DNA of 64,000 nt from Pseudomonas sp. 102515 (GTDB taxonomy: Bacteria; Pseudomonadota; Gammaproteobacteria; Pseudomonadales; Pseudomonadaceae): contig NZ_JAVHTY010000001.1 of NCBI RefSeq assembly GCF_031085165.1, positions 186,001 to 250,000 on the forward strand, in the 5' to 3' direction. This document shows positions 44,383 through 57,194 of the stretch, one piece after another. The position numbers and the translations under genes are program-made. The number at the start of each line of letters is the position of its first letter. Positions within the stretch are counted from its first letter, which is position 1. Under the pieces are notes generated by a model that was not told the DNA's origin, ran no database searches, and worked only from the letters and a program-made list of their open reading frames with translations.

Positions 44383-45936
44383 CTAGACGGACTGCAATTT
44401 CTGGGTGAACTGCGGTCGGCCGTCCTGATCTCTCAGGGTGACCTGCAGCTCAGTGGTCTTTCCGTCGATCTCGACTTCGCCAAAGAATTGAAAGCCGCCC
44501 AAGGGCGAGGTATTGGCCTGGGGCGGTGCCTTTTGGAACACCACCTCGGGACCGAAGGTGGCATCCAGTGGGTTGGGCCCGAAGCTGCCCGCATTGAGCG
44601 GCCCTGCCACGAATTCCCAGAAGGGTTCGAAATCCTGGAACGCCGCCCGGTCCGGGTGATAGTGATGCGCGGCGCAGTAGTGCACGTCCGCGGTGAGCCA
44701 GACGGTATTGCGGATCCCCTGCCGCGCGATGAAGCGCAACAGGTCGGCGGTTTCCAGCTCGCGCCCCTTGGGGGCTCCCGGATGGCCATTGGCGATGGCT
44801 TCCCAGCGTGCCTGCCCCTGCGCCTCCTTGCCGTCCGGGACCTGCAGCCCGATGGGCCTATCGGCCGCAATGACCTTCCAGGCCGCCGTGGACGCCTGCA
44901 GTTCTTTCTTCAGCCAGTCGAGTTGCTCCTGACCGAGGAAGGCGCCCTGAGCGCCCTCCTCGTCCCCCAGGTTGCTGTCATTGCCGGCGCGATAGCTGCG
45001 CATGTCCAGCACGAAGACATCCAGCAAGGGGCCGTAGGCGATCCGGCGGTAGATACGCCCTGCCCCGTCGGCCGAGACGCCACGCATGGGCGCGTACTCC
45101 AGAAAGGCCTGGCGCGCCCGACCGCTCAGGACACCGATGTCCTTGACCTGGTAGCGATCGTCCAGCGTCTTGCTCGGCGACCAGTTGTTGGTGGTCTCGT
45201 GGTCGTCCCACTGCCACACCTGCGGGACTTCGGCATTGAAGCTCTTCAGATGGTCATCCATCAGGTTGTAGCGATAGTTGCCGCGGAATTCGTCCAGGGT
45301 TTCCGCCACCTTGCTCTTGGCCTCGGTGGTGATGTTGCGCCAGATGCGGCCTTCTTCCACCGTCAGCTGTGCCGGCACCGGGCCGTCCGCATAGATGGTG
45401 TCGCCACTGTGCAGGAAGAAGTCCGGACGCCGCTCGCGCATGGCGTTGTAGATGCGCATGCCGCCGATATCGGGATTGATGCCAAAACCCTGCCCCACGG
45501 TGTCGCCGCCCCAGACGAAACGGATATCGCCACGCTGGCTCGGCGCCGAGCGCAGGTGACCGGCGACGGCTTCGCTGAACGCACCGCTGTCCACGTCCTC
45601 GAAGCGGACGCGGTAGAAGATGTGCTGATCGGCAGGCAATCCGGCAAGGTCGACACGCGCCGTATAGTCCTGCGCGGTCGTGGTGACGGTACCGGCCACC
45701 TTGCGTGGTGAGCGAAAGCTCTGCTGGGTATCCCACTCCACCAGCAACCGGGCCGGCCGGTCCGTGCGACTCCAGATCAGTGCGCGGCCGTCGGTGACAT
45801 CCCCGGCCTGGATACCGTCGGGTATTCCCGGACGTCCGGCCGGCGCGGCCAAGGTTCTTTGACCCAGAGCCGGTAGCAGGAGCGAAGCGCCCAGGCCTTG
45901 CAGGACACGACGACGATCAGGACGAAGAAGGGACAT
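44383..45936 (-). CDS. phoD: PhoD-family alkaline phosphatase/phosphodiesterase
   Basis: A 517-residue PhoD-type secreted phosphatase. The N-terminal Tat signal contains RRRVLQGLGASLLLPALG. Metal-binding motifs follow: WGGDTVGQG, HSGDTIYADG, WDDHETTNN and TADVHYCAAH. It acts in the periplasm or outside, releasing phosphate from mono- and diesters. The ATG at 45936 is preferred: AGAGG lies upstream and it puts the Tat motif at the N-terminus. A Pho-box-like element lies about 56 bp upstream. The gene is bracketed by the 18-bp repeats. Confidence 0.9.
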   Translation of the reverse strand: MSLLRPDRRRVLQGLGASLLLPALGQRTLAAPAGRPGIPDGIQAGDVTDGRALIWSRTDRPARLLVEWDTQQSFRSPRKVAGTVTTTAQDYTARVDLAGLPADQHIFYRVRFEDVDSGAFSEAVAGHLRSAPSQRGDIRFVWGGDTVGQGFGINPDIGGMRIYNAMRERRPDFFLHSGDTIYADGPVPAQLTVEEGRIWRNITTEAKSKVAETLDEFRGNYRYNLMDDHLKSFNAEVPQVWQWDDHETTNNWSPSKTLDDRYQVKDIGVLSGRARQAFLEYAPMRGVSADGAGRIYRRIAYGPLLDVFVLDMRSYRAGNDSNLGDEEGAQGAFLGQEQLDWLKKELQASTAAWKVIAADRPIGLQVPDGKEAQGQARWEAIANGHPGAPKGRELETADLLRFIARQGIRNTVWLTADVHYCAAHHYHPDRAAFQDFEPFWEFVAGPLNAGSFGPNPLDATFGPEVVFQKAPPQANTSPLGGFQFFGEVEIDGKTTELQVTLRDQDGRPQFTQKLQSV

Positions 45937-45991
45937 GGCATAGGCCTCTGCTGGAAAACCGCTAGCACTACCCCGACTTGATGACCTGCTC

Positions 45992-46009
45992 ATGACACGA
46001 GAGTGTCAG
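45992..46009 (-). promoter_or_regulatory. Pho-box-like element upstream of phoD
   Basis: On the - strand CTGACACTCTCGTGTCAT: two 7-bp half sites matching CTGTCAT at 5/7 and 6/7 with a 4-bp spacer, the PhoB-box layout. Confidence 0.5.
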
Positions 46010-46024
46010 GCAAATCCATGCCGC

Positions 46025-46042
46025 CATATAGGGGTGGTATTA
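46025..46042 (+). repeat. 18-bp repeat, candidate Ter site, copy 2
   Basis: Identical to 44363-44380 (CATATAGGGGTGGTATTA), same strand, 1662 bp away, in the phoD/aroA divergent region. The flanks of the two copies differ, so the conserved unit is about 18 bp. Confidence 0.6.
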
Positions 46043-46138
46043 ATAAATGGACACTTTGGCCTGCCCCCCCGAAATGGCATCATGGCGCCCCTGTTACGAA
46101 CCGCCGTCACGGCCGTCGCGAAGTTGCTTGGAGCCCCC

Positions 46139-47407
46139 ATGTCCGCCAGACCCTTCATCACCGTCACCCCGCCCAACGTCGCGCTGCACGGACGGATCGC
46201 CCCGCCCGGTTCCAAGTCCATCACCAATCGGGCGCTGCTCCTGGCCGCGCTGGCCAAGGGCACCAGTCGCCTGACCGGCGCCCTCAAGAGCGATGACACC
46301 CGGCACATGTCCGAGGCGCTGCGGCAGATGGGTGTCACCGTCGACGAGCCCGATGCCACCACCTTCGTGGTGACCGGCTCCGGTCGCCTGCAGCAGCCGG
46401 CCCAGCCGCTGTTCCTTGGCAACGCCGGCACGGCGGTACGCTTCCTCACCGCCGCGGTGGCCACCGTCGAGGGCGCCGTGACCCTGACCGGCGACGCCTA
46501 TATGCAAAAGCGCCCCATCGGTCCCCTGCTGGAAACCCTGAGGGCCAATGGCATCCAGGTGGACGCCCCAACCGGATGCCCGCCGGTGACCGTCACCGGC
46601 CAGGGCCGACTCACCGCTCGCCGCTTCGAGGTGGATGCCGGTCTCTCCAGCCAGTACGTCTCCGCCCTGCTGATGCTGGCCGCGCTGGGTAGCGAACCGG
46701 TGGATGTCGCCCTGCGCGGCAGCGACATCGGTGCCCGTGGTTATGTCGACCTGACCGTCGAGGCGATGCGCGCCTTCGGTGCCCAGGTCGAGCAGCTGGA
46801 CGCCGCCACCTGGCGAGTCGCCCCGACCGGCTACGTCGCCCGGGACTATTTCATCGAACCGGACGCCTCCGCCGCCACCTATCTGTGGGCGGCCCAGGCC
46901 CTGACCGGGGGCGCCCTCGATCTGGGCGTGGCCGACGACGCCTTCACCCAGCCCGATGCCAAGGCCCGCGACCATATCGCCGCCTTCCCCCGGCTGCCGG
47001 CCGTCATCGATGGCTCGCAGATGCAGGATGCCATCCCTACCCTCGCCGTCCTGGCGGCCTTCAACGAGACGCCGGTGCGCTTCGTTGGCCTGGCCAACCT
47101 GCGGGTCAAGGAATGCGACCGGGTAGCGGCGCTGCACGACGGCCTCAACGCCATTCGCGCCGGCCTTGCCAGCGTGGAGGGTGACGACCTGCTGGTGGCT
47201 GCGGACCCGGCCCTGGCCGGTACCCGGACCGACGCCGTGATCGAGACCCACGCCGACCACCGGATCGCCATGTGCTTCGCCCTGGCGGGCCTGAAAGTGG
47301 CGGGTATCCGCATTCTGGACCCCGAATGCGTCGGCAAGACCTATCCTGAGTACTGGAACGCCCTGCGCAGTTTGAACGTCCAGCTGAGCGAGGGTATCGA
47401 AGCCTAG
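46139..47407 (+). CDS. aroA: EPSP synthase (3-phosphoshikimate 1-carboxyvinyltransferase)
   Basis: A 422-residue stand-alone EPSP synthase of the shikimate pathway. Motifs are PPGSKSITNRALLLAALAKG (residues ~22-41), LFLGNAGTAVRFLTAA (~91-106), MQKRPIG and RVKECDR with ETHADHRIAMCFA. The residue aligned with E. coli Pro101, a glyphosate-contact neighbour, is Phe102. Many pseudomonads carry aroA fused to tyrA, so this may be a second copy. The ATG at 46139 follows TTGGAG. Confidence 0.92.
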   Translation: MSARPFITVTPPNVALHGRIAPPGSKSITNRALLLAALAKGTSRLTGALKSDDTRHMSEALRQMGVTVDEPDATTFVVTGSGRLQQPAQPLFLGNAGTAVRFLTAAVATVEGAVTLTGDAYMQKRPIGPLLETLRANGIQVDAPTGCPPVTVTGQGRLTARRFEVDAGLSSQYVSALLMLAALGSEPVDVALRGSDIGARGYVDLTVEAMRAFGAQVEQLDAATWRVAPTGYVARDYFIEPDASAATYLWAAQALTGGALDLGVADDAFTQPDAKARDHIAAFPRLPAVIDGSQMQDAIPTLAVLAAFNETPVRFVGLANLRVKECDRVAALHDGLNAIRAGLASVEGDDLLVAADPALAGTRTDAVIETHADHRIAMCFALAGLKVAGIRILDPECVGKTYPEYWNALRSLNVQLSEGIEA

Positions 47408-50400
47408 GAACCGCTAGCCACACGCCCGCTCGCTGAATGGAATCCACGCATGTCGATCTCTCTGCTCGAACAGCAGGCGCTTCTGCAGTTGACCTCCCAC
47501 GCCCTGGTCATCACCGACCACCACGGGTGCATCGAGCGCTGGAATCGGGGTGCCGAACTACTGTGTGGCTGGCCGGCCAGCGAAGCCCGCGGCCAGCGCC
47601 TGACCGACCTGCTGGCAGCCGGTCGGGATGCCCCCTTCCTGACCACCGCCCAACATCAGGCGCTGGTCGATGAACATGGCCAGGGCGCCGGCTGGATCAC
47701 GGTGCAGGGCGGTACGCCGCGCTGGGTGGAGATCGCTACCACGGCCCTGAAGGACGCCGACGCCCTACTTGGCTTCGCGCACGTGCTGCAGGACCGCACC
47801 GAACAGCTGATGGCCGAGGAGCGGGTACGCCTGGCTCAGGACGTCGGTCGCGTGGGGACCTTCGAATTGCTGCCCGGAGAGGCCCGACTGCTGGTGTCCT
47901 CGGGCTTCTGTCAGCTGTGGGGACTGCCGCTCAGGCGCAGCTATTCCCTGGACGAACTGGTCCGCCAGCTGCATCCCGACGATGTCGCCAGCCTGCGCAC
48001 CCTGACCGCGGCGCCGGACGACGACGCCCTCGACTATCTCGAATACCGCATCCGCCGGGTCGACACCGGCGAGGAGCGCTGGCTCGGTCGGCGCGGCCAA
48101 CTGATGACCAGCCAGGGCGGCGGCCGCTACCTGGGCGTGTGCTACGACATCACCGAGCGCAAGCTCAATGAAGCCGCCATCACCGAGCGCGATCTCTGGC
48201 TACAGGAGCTGTATCACGGCATGCGCGAGGGCTTCTACATGGCCCAGGCGATCCGCGGTGCCAGTGGCCGGATGGAGGACTTCCGTTTCCTGGAGGTCAA
48301 TCCGGTCTTCGCTACGCTCACCGGGATCCCCCTGGATCAGGTCCTGGGCCGGACGCTGCGCGAATCCCTGCCGCAGCTGGAAGCCGACCTGCTGCCCGCC
48401 TATATCGACTTCATGAACGGCGATGCCGAATTCACCCAGTTCGACATCCTGCTGCACCTGCAGCACGAACACTGGTACGAGGTGCGCGCCCACAAGCTGC
48501 CGGGCGACCGTTTCGCGGTGCTGTTCATCGACATCAGTGGCCACCGGCGCCAGGCCCAGGAGCTGGCCCGTAACGAGGCGCAGCTGCGCGCCATCATCAA
48601 CTCCATCGACCAGATGGTCTGGGCCACCCGCCCCGATGGCCACCACTTCTATTTCAACGATCGCTGGTACGAATTCACCGGGGTGCCGGAAGGCTCCACG
48701 GAGGGCGAAGGCTGGGCCAACGTCTTCCATCCCGACGACCAGGAGCGTACCTGGAAGGTCTGGCACCACAGCCTCAGCACCGGCGAGCCCTACCATATCG
48801 AATACCGCTTGCGGCATCGCTCCGGGCGTTACCGCTGGGTGCTCGGTCGGGCGCAACCGGTGCGTGATGCCAAGGGTCGCATCGAGCAGTGGTTCGGCAC
48901 CTGCACCGACATCCAGAGCATCGTCGACGCCCGGGAAGTGCTCACCCGCTCGCGCCAGGAACTGGAACAGCAGATCGAGCTGCGCACCCGCGAGCGTGAC
49001 CGGATGTGGCGTATCAGCCACGACCTCATGGTGATCTGCCGCGCCGATGGCGAGGTGAAGACGGTGAACAGCGCCGCCGCCCGCCTGCTGGGACGGCGCG
49101 AAACCGACCTGGCGAGCGTCCAGCTCACCGAGCTGATCCATCCGGACGACCAGCGCCAGGTCTTCGATACCCTGCGGCGCCTGGGCCGCCAGCAGGGCTC
49201 GGCGAACCTCAGGGCCCGCTTGCGCGGTCGCGATGGCAGCTATCGCATCCTCGACTGGACCGCCAGTGCCGAGGACGATCTGATCTACGCCGTGGGGCGC
49301 GATGTCACCGAACAGCAGGAGCTGCAGGAACAACTGCGCCAGGCGCAGAAGATGGAAGCGGTGGGCCAGCTGACCGGGGGCATCGCCCATGACTTCAACA
49401 ACCTGCTGACCGGCATCATGGGTAGCCTCGACATGCTGCAGCGGCAGCAGAAGGCCGGCCGGCAGGACAAGTTCGACCAGTATCTGCATTCGGCGCTGAC
49501 CTCGGCCCAGCGCGCGGCCGCCCTCACCCAGCGTCTGCTGGCTTTCTCCCGCCGCCAGGCGCTGGACCTGCAGCCCATCCATGTCAATGACAGTGTGCGC
49601 TCCATGGAGGAGCTGTTGCTGCGCAGCCTGCGCGGCGACATCGCCCTGGTCCTCGACTTGGACGAGGATGTCTGGCAGGCACTGACCGATGCCCACCAAC
49701 TGGAAAGCGCCCTGCTCAACCTGGTCATCAACGCCCGCGATGCCCTGCCCCAAGGTGGCACCATCCGCATCGAGACCCGCAATGTCTACCTGACCGACAG
49801 CGGTAACGGCCTGGACGCCGTGAGTGCCGGTGACTATGTGGCGCTGCTGGTGGTGGACGACGGCACCGGGATGCCGCCCGAGGTCATGGCCCGCGCCTTC
49901 GACCCCTTCTTCACCACCAAGCCCATCGGCCAGGGCACCGGCCTGGGGCTGTCCATGATCTACGGCTATGCCAAGCAGTCCAAGGGCCATGTCCGACTCG
50001 ACTCCCTGCCCGGCAAGGGTACGACCGTCGGCCTCTACCTGCCCCGCTACCTGGGCGCCGATGTCGAGCCGCCCCGGCTGGCGTCGCCCACCGTGACGCC
50101 CCAGGGCGCCGGCAAGACCGTGCTGGTGGTGGAAGACGAACCCGTGGTCCGGCAGATGGTGGTGGATCTGCTCCGCGAGCTGGGCTACGCGACCCTGCAG
50201 GCCGAAGACGCGCGCGGCGCCCTGCCGCTGCTGGAAAGCGGACGTCCCATCGATCTGCTGCTGTCGGACGTCGGCCTGCCGGGCATGAACGGCCGCCAGC
50301 TGGCCGAGATCGCGCGGCAGCGTCGGCCCGGCCTCAAGGTACTGTTCGCCACCGGCTATGCCGAGGGGGCGCATCTGGACGGCTATCTCGACCCCGGAAT

Positions 50401-50468
50401 GACCCTGATCACCAAGCCCTTCAACCTCGATGCCCTGGCCGCGCGGGTCGGCGAAACCCTGGCAACCG

Positions 50469-52685
<2,217 letters not shown>

Positions 52686-52761
52686 CCGGGGCGGCGACAG
52701 GTGGTGACGGCTGCGCGTCTGATGCATGATGGCGCCCCCGTTCCACCTGGCACCCTACCCC

Positions 52762-53538
52762 ATGCTCGAATTCACCCTGGACCCCATGACCCTGACGCTG
52801 CTGGCCGGGGTCGCCTTTCTGGCCGGTTACATCGACGCCATCGCCGGCGGCGGTGGTCTGCTCACGGTGCCGGCCCTGCTGATGGCCGGTGTTCCACCCC
52901 ACCTGGCGATCGGCACCAACAAGCTCAGCTCCACCTTCGGCAGCGCCACCGCCGCCTACACCTTCTATCGACGCAAGCTGTTCCATCCCCATCAGTGGCG
53001 GCATGCCCTGGTGGCTACCGCCATCGGTGCGGGGATAGGTGCCCTGGTCGCCCACCATCTCTCGGCGGACTTCCTCAATCAACTGCTACCGGTCGTGGTG
53101 TTCAGCTGCGCCCTTTATCTGCTGTTCGGCGGCACGCCCAAGGCGCCGGTGCTCAGCGATGCGCCCGTGCCGCAGCGGCGCCAATGGCCGCAGGGCCTGA
53201 CGCTGGGTGCCTACGACGGCCTGTTCGGACCGGGCACGGGCGCCTTCTGGACGGTCAGCAGCCTGCTGCTCTACCCGCTCGACCTGCTCAAGGCCAGCGG
53301 CGTGGCCCGCACCATGAATTTCGTCAGCAACGGCGTCGCCCTGGTGATGTTCATCGCCCTGGGGCAGGTGCTCTGGGTACTGGGGCTGACCATGGGCCTG
53401 TCGCTGACCCTGGGTGCCTATCTGGGCGCGCGCAGCGCCATCGCCGGCGGCGCCAAGTTCATCCGCCCGGTGTTCATCTGCGTCGTGCTGGCGTTGACCG
53501 TCAAGCTAATCTGGCAGCACTGGTTCAGTGCCGCCTAG
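52762..53538 (+). CDS. TauE/SafE-family membrane transporter
   Basis: A 258-residue inner-membrane protein with about eight hydrophobic segments and the TauE/SafE signature ([57 protein letters not shown]). Members export sulfite, sulfoacetate or other organic anions; substrate unknown here. The start at 52762 gives the usual short N-terminus. The 3' end overlaps nudC (opposite strand) by 33 bp. Confidence 0.88.
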   Translation: MLEFTLDPMTLTLLAGVAFLAGYIDAIAGGGGLLTVPALLMAGVPPHLAIGTNKLSSTFGSATAAYTFYRRKLFHPHQWRHALVATAIGAGIGALVAHHLSADFLNQLLPVVVFSCALYLLFGGTPKAPVLSDAPVPQRRQWPQGLTLGAYDGLFGPGTGAFWTVSSLLLYPLDLLKASGVARTMNFVSNGVALVMFIALGQVLWVLGLTMGLSLTLGAYLGARSAIAGGAKFIRPVFICVVLALTVKLIWQHWFSAA

Positions 53539-54333
53539 CCGCTCGACGCGATAGTGATCGATCAGAAAGCGCGAGATGGAAAAGGCCGGCGGCAGCGTCG
53601 GCAACTCGCGCAGGTGGAACCAGCGGGCGTCTTCGATTTCGTCCGGCTGGCAACGGATGTCGCCAGCCAGGTAATCGACGTGATAGCCGAGCATGAGGGA
53701 ATGCGGATAAGGCCAGTTCTGGCTGCCCTGGTAGCGCAGGTTGGTCACCGAAACGCCCACCTCTTCCATGATCTCCCGGTGCACGCAGGCCTCTGCCGAC
53801 TCGCCCGGCTCGACGAAGCCCGCCAGGGTGCTGAACACGCCGGGCGCGAAGCGGGGCGACCGCGCCAGTAGCACCTCATCGCCGCGGGTGACCAGGGCGA
53901 TCATGCTGGGCGACAGCCGTGGATATTGGGTGAGCTGGCAATTCGGGCACTTGAGGCCGCGCTGGCCATCGAGGGCGAAGGTACGGGTACCGCACTGTCC
54001 GCAGAAGCGATGCTGCCGCGCCCAGGTCCCGATCTGATTGGCATAGCCCAGCAACTTGAACAGCGCATGGGGCGATTGCAGCATCAGCGGCCGTAAGGGC
54101 TGCCAGACGCAGCCGTCGATGTCCCCAGGCGCATCCAGTTCGAGCAGCGTGACCGGCTGCGCCTGCCACTGCCCCAACCCGTGGCGCTCCCCCTCGAAGC
54201 CCTGGACGCGCGGATCTTCCAGGGCGAAGAGCACGTCGGTGCCTGATGTCAGAAACGCCTGGCCGCTGTGGACGACCAGCCAGCCACCGGCAGGTTGGGC
54301 GGTCTGAAACCAGCCAGGCTGCCAGACATTCAT
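53506..54333 (-). CDS. nudC: NAD+ diphosphatase / RNA decapping hydrolase NudC
   Basis: A 275-residue Nudix hydrolase. A zinc ribbon (FCGQCGTRT and LKCPNCQ) precedes the Nudix box [23 protein letters not shown] and the NudC-specific [11 protein letters not shown]. It cleaves NAD(H) to NMN and AMP and removes NAD caps from RNA. It begins 4 nt inside the fimL 3' end and is adjacent to fimL, as in P. aeruginosa. Confidence 0.93.
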   Translation of the reverse strand: MNVWQPGWFQTAQPAGGWLVVHSGQAFLTSGTDVLFALEDPRVQGFEGERHGLGQWQAQPVTLLELDAPGDIDGCVWQPLRPLMLQSPHALFKLLGYANQIGTWARQHRFCGQCGTRTFALDGQRGLKCPNCQLTQYPRLSPSMIALVTRGDEVLLARSPRFAPGVFSTLAGFVEPGESAEACVHREIMEEVGVSVTNLRYQGSQNWPYPHSLMLGYHVDYLAGDIRCQPDEIEDARWFHLRELPTLPPAFSISRFLIDHYRVERLGGTEPVLPD

Positions 54334-56030
54334 GCCGCAGCCGAAGTCCAGCCCAGGGCGCGAATGCTTTGCGCCGCGATATCGAGAATCTCCGGTGTGC
54401 CGTCCTGGCTCTCGGTGCCACCGCTCTCGACGAAGAACTCGATGCTGCTGAGGGCATCCGCCAGCACTTCGAGGGTCGCCGACTCGCAGGCCTGGCCGCC
54501 TTCGATCAGGCAGCGCTGGATGTAACCGGTGCAGGCCCGCACCAGCTCGGCCGCACGGGGATTGCCCAGGAAGAACAACGCGCCGCGGACGGTATCCAGC
54601 AGCGCCGGCACGGTGGCCAGGTGCAGGGTATCGCCACGGGAATCGAGGAAGGCGCCAATGGCGCGCTTAGCGTCGGTCAGGCCCTTGTAGGCCTCCCGAT
54701 GCAGGAGCGCCTGGGCCTCGCCCAGTTGGTAGTTGGCAACACTGACCTGGACACCCTCGGCTTCCAGCGGCACGTCGATCAGCGAGCCCTGCCCTTCGGG
54801 CTGGCCCAGCATGCTTTCCACCAGCAACAGCGCATCGGCCAGGGGCGCGAGGTCCTCCAGCACGACCGTCCGGTCGCGGAACTGGGAGATGTTCGGCAGG
54901 CACTGCTGCAGCACCTGGCCGGCATTCTCCTGCCCAACCATCTCCAGGGTCTTGCCCAGCAGGCCGACCTGGATATACAGCCGGGAGAAATTATCGGAGC
55001 GAGGCACACGATTCTGCTCGGCGCCAGTGCGCAGCTCGGCCTCGATGAGGTCGATCAGGTCCTTGACCGTTTCCACCTCTTCGCGGATCGCCGCGGACAG
55101 CGAATGCATCACGGCATGACCGGGACCGGCAAGACGCTTCTTACCGGCTTCAAGCTGGGCATCGGTGAAACCGAGTCGCTCGAAACCGTAGGCGTTCATG
55201 ACCTCTTGCGGATGGGTGCCTTCGACACCGGCCAGCGCCAACAGGTAGAGCAGCTCCTTGAGGGTGCTGCGGGCCGGCTCGTGCAGCTCGTTACCCAGCA
55301 TCTGGCGCAATTCGCGATCGACCCGGGCGAACAGTTGCTTGCGTTCACGGGTGGCCGTCAGGCGGCCCTGGGCGAAGCCCTCGACCGTGGCCGCAGCCAC
55401 CCATGGCAAGTAGCCGCCGACGTGATCGTGCAGCAACACCGCGGAGCGCTCCAGCGCCCTCGCCATGAGCCTGAGGCTGGCCACGCCATTGACGTCGCGC
55501 AGGAAACCCAGCAGGCCGACCTGATACATCTGACGCATCCGGCGAGCCTGGGCCTGACGCTCACGCGCGCCAAGACTCGTGGTCTCGCTGATCAGGGGGC
55601 GCTGATCGAGGCGGACACTGAAGAAATAGCTTTCCGGGAGTTCGGGTTCGCCACCGGCAAGCCGCAAGGCGTTGATCGCCGGCAGCAGCAGCTCGGGCAT
55701 CTCGTCCTGACCGCTACGCAGCTGTTCGAGATAGCGGCGCAGCACATGCAGCCCACGACAGATCGCCATCAGGTGCTCGTCGTGTTCGGCACCGGCGCCG
55801 GCAGGGATGTCGTTGGCGATCTGCAACGTCTGATGGGCGAGCAACTGGGCGCCGGTCAGCTCGATCAGCGTCAGGGCGCCACGAATCTGGCCGATGCTCT
55901 CGACCGCACGCTGCAACAGGCTGCTGCAGTGCCGCTCGACGATGAAGCGTTCAAGATGGGATTCAGCTTCCTCGATAGTCGCGAACAGCTGTTCGCGGAC
56001 CAAGCTCAAAGCTCTTGCTCCGGTCACCAT
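54330..56030 (-). CDS. fimL: FimL, ChpA N-terminal-like twitching/virulence regulator
   Basis: A 566-residue, mostly helical protein resembling the N-terminal Hpt-like part of ChpA ([18 protein letters not shown]-like repeat: [18 protein letters not shown] near the C-terminus; [17 protein letters not shown] mid-protein). P. aeruginosa FimL (PA1822) has this size and neighbour (nudC, PA1823). It acts with type IV pili and cAMP signalling and lacks the phosphorylatable histidine of ChpA. AAGG lies before the ATG at 56030. Confidence 0.85.
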   Translation of the reverse strand: MVTGARALSLVREQLFATIEEAESHLERFIVERHCSSLLQRAVESIGQIRGALTLIELTGAQLLAHQTLQIANDIPAGAGAEHDEHLMAICRGLHVLRRYLEQLRSGQDEMPELLLPAINALRLAGGEPELPESYFFSVRLDQRPLISETTSLGARERQAQARRMRQMYQVGLLGFLRDVNGVASLRLMARALERSAVLLHDHVGGYLPWVAAATVEGFAQGRLTATRERKQLFARVDRELRQMLGNELHEPARSTLKELLYLLALAGVEGTHPQEVMNAYGFERLGFTDAQLEAGKKRLAGPGHAVMHSLSAAIREEVETVKDLIDLIEAELRTGAEQNRVPRSDNFSRLYIQVGLLGKTLEMVGQENAGQVLQQCLPNISQFRDRTVVLEDLAPLADALLLVESMLGQPEGQGSLIDVPLEAEGVQVSVANYQLGEAQALLHREAYKGLTDAKRAIGAFLDSRGDTLHLATVPALLDTVRGALFFLGNPRAAELVRACTGYIQRCLIEGGQACESATLEVLADALSSIEFFVESGGTESQDGTPEILDIAAQSIRALGWTSAAA

Positions 56031-56442
56031 GGTGCCTTACGCCTCCTGCGCCATTACAACCTCGCCAACGCCGTGTCAATACGGGAAGAAAGGCTTGCTG
56101 TTCCAACTGGAGCCTAGGTACCTGCGTCTTCCTGACCGGGCCACCCTAATCACTCCCGGCGGACGGGATTTGACCTCTCGCCACGCCAGGGAACCTTGCT
56201 CTGGAACGCTAAACCTGTAAATCCACAAAAGCGAAGCGATAACTCCGAATCGTCATATGAGTTTGCGGAACAAATAAAGTTCCGCTCAATTCGAAATTCG
56301 AGGCTTCATGCGGGCTCAAATGACCAGCCTGCAGCATCTTAGTTGAACGATAGCTGAAATTTGTGAGGTCTTTCAGCTTATTCGGACGAACGTGAACGCC
56401 CGGCCGCGGGCCGAGCGGGCGTCCGGCAAGAGATGAAGGGCG
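56031..56442. other. intergenic region between fimL and dnaQ
   Basis: 412 bp, lower in GC than its surroundings. It holds a perfect 7-bp inverted repeat (GCGGAAC, seven bases, GTTCCGC; 56265-56285), which could be an operator for fimL. Near the dnaQ 3' end is a GC-rich stem (ACGCCCG/CGGGCGT, ~56394-56421) without a U-tract. No gene or known RNA was recognised. Confidence 0.5.
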
Positions 56443-57177
56443 CTATTCGACTTCGGCGCCGGCCAGCCAGAGGGGAGTCCGGCCGCAGCTCTTTTCGATG
56501 GCCGTCATGCGCGCCGCATGGGCGTCGAGATCGCTGCTGGTGGCGCTGATCACTCGCGTCCGCTGGCGATCGGCCGGCAGCCGCCTGATCGGCATGACGT
56601 AGTTGCCGTCGCCATTGCCTTCCTGGCCGTGGGCCGCCAGCGACAGGCTGGTCTGGCCACCGGTCATGGCCAGGTAGACGTCCGCGAGGATCTCGGCGTC
56701 CAGCAAGGCACCGTGCAGCTCGCGGTTGGAGTTGTCTACGCCATAGCGCTTGCACAGGGCATCCAGGCTGTTGCGCTGGCCGGGATGTCGACCGCGCGCC
56801 ATGACCAGGGTGTCGAGCACCGAGCAGTGCTGGGTGATGTCGGCGCGCTCGGGATGGGCACCCAGCCGGGCGAACTCCATGTTGATGAAGCCCACGTCGA
56901 AGGGCGCGTTGTGGATGACCAGTTCGGCGCCTTCGATGAATTCGAAGAAGCTGTCGGCGATCTCGGCGAAGCGTGGCTTGTCGGCGACGTATTCATCGGT
57001 GATGCCGTGGACCGCGATGGCGCCTTCGTCGATCTGCCGATCCGGATTGAGATAGACATGGAAATGCCGCCCGGTCAGCCGCCGGCCGATGACCTCGACC
57101 CCACCGATCTCGATGATCCGATGGCCATCGGTCACCGGCATGCCGGTGGTTTCGGTATCCAGAACTACATATCTCAT
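56443..57177 (-). CDS. dnaQ: DNA polymerase III epsilon subunit
   Basis: A 244-residue 3'-5' proofreading exonuclease. ExoI is VLDTETTGM (catalytic Asp and Glu), ExoII is VIHNAPFDVGF, and ExoIII-epsilon is the histidine and Asp of HGALLDAEILADVY. It binds the alpha and theta subunits of the replicase. The ATG at 57177 gives the usual MRYVVLDTETTG start. It lies 17 bp downstream of rnhA on the same strand, as in other pseudomonads. Confidence 0.95.
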   Translation of the reverse strand: MRYVVLDTETTGMPVTDGHRIIEIGGVEVIGRRLTGRHFHVYLNPDRQIDEGAIAVHGITDEYVADKPRFAEIADSFFEFIEGAELVIHNAPFDVGFINMEFARLGAHPERADITQHCSVLDTLVMARGRHPGQRNSLDALCKRYGVDNSNRELHGALLDAEILADVYLAMTGGQTSLSLAAHGQEGNGDGNYVMPIRRLPADRQRTRVISATSSDLDAHAARMTAIEKSCGRTPLWLAGAEVE

Positions 57178-57194
57178 CGCTAACCTCCTGGCTG

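Noticed and set aside
44363-46042. 18-bp direct repeats as target duplication or att sites of an element carrying phoD
   Set aside because: There is no transposase or integrase between them, no terminal inverted repeats, and 18 bp is long for a target duplication. Recurrence of the core beside other tus-like genes fits a protein-binding site better. An att-like role is not fully excluded.
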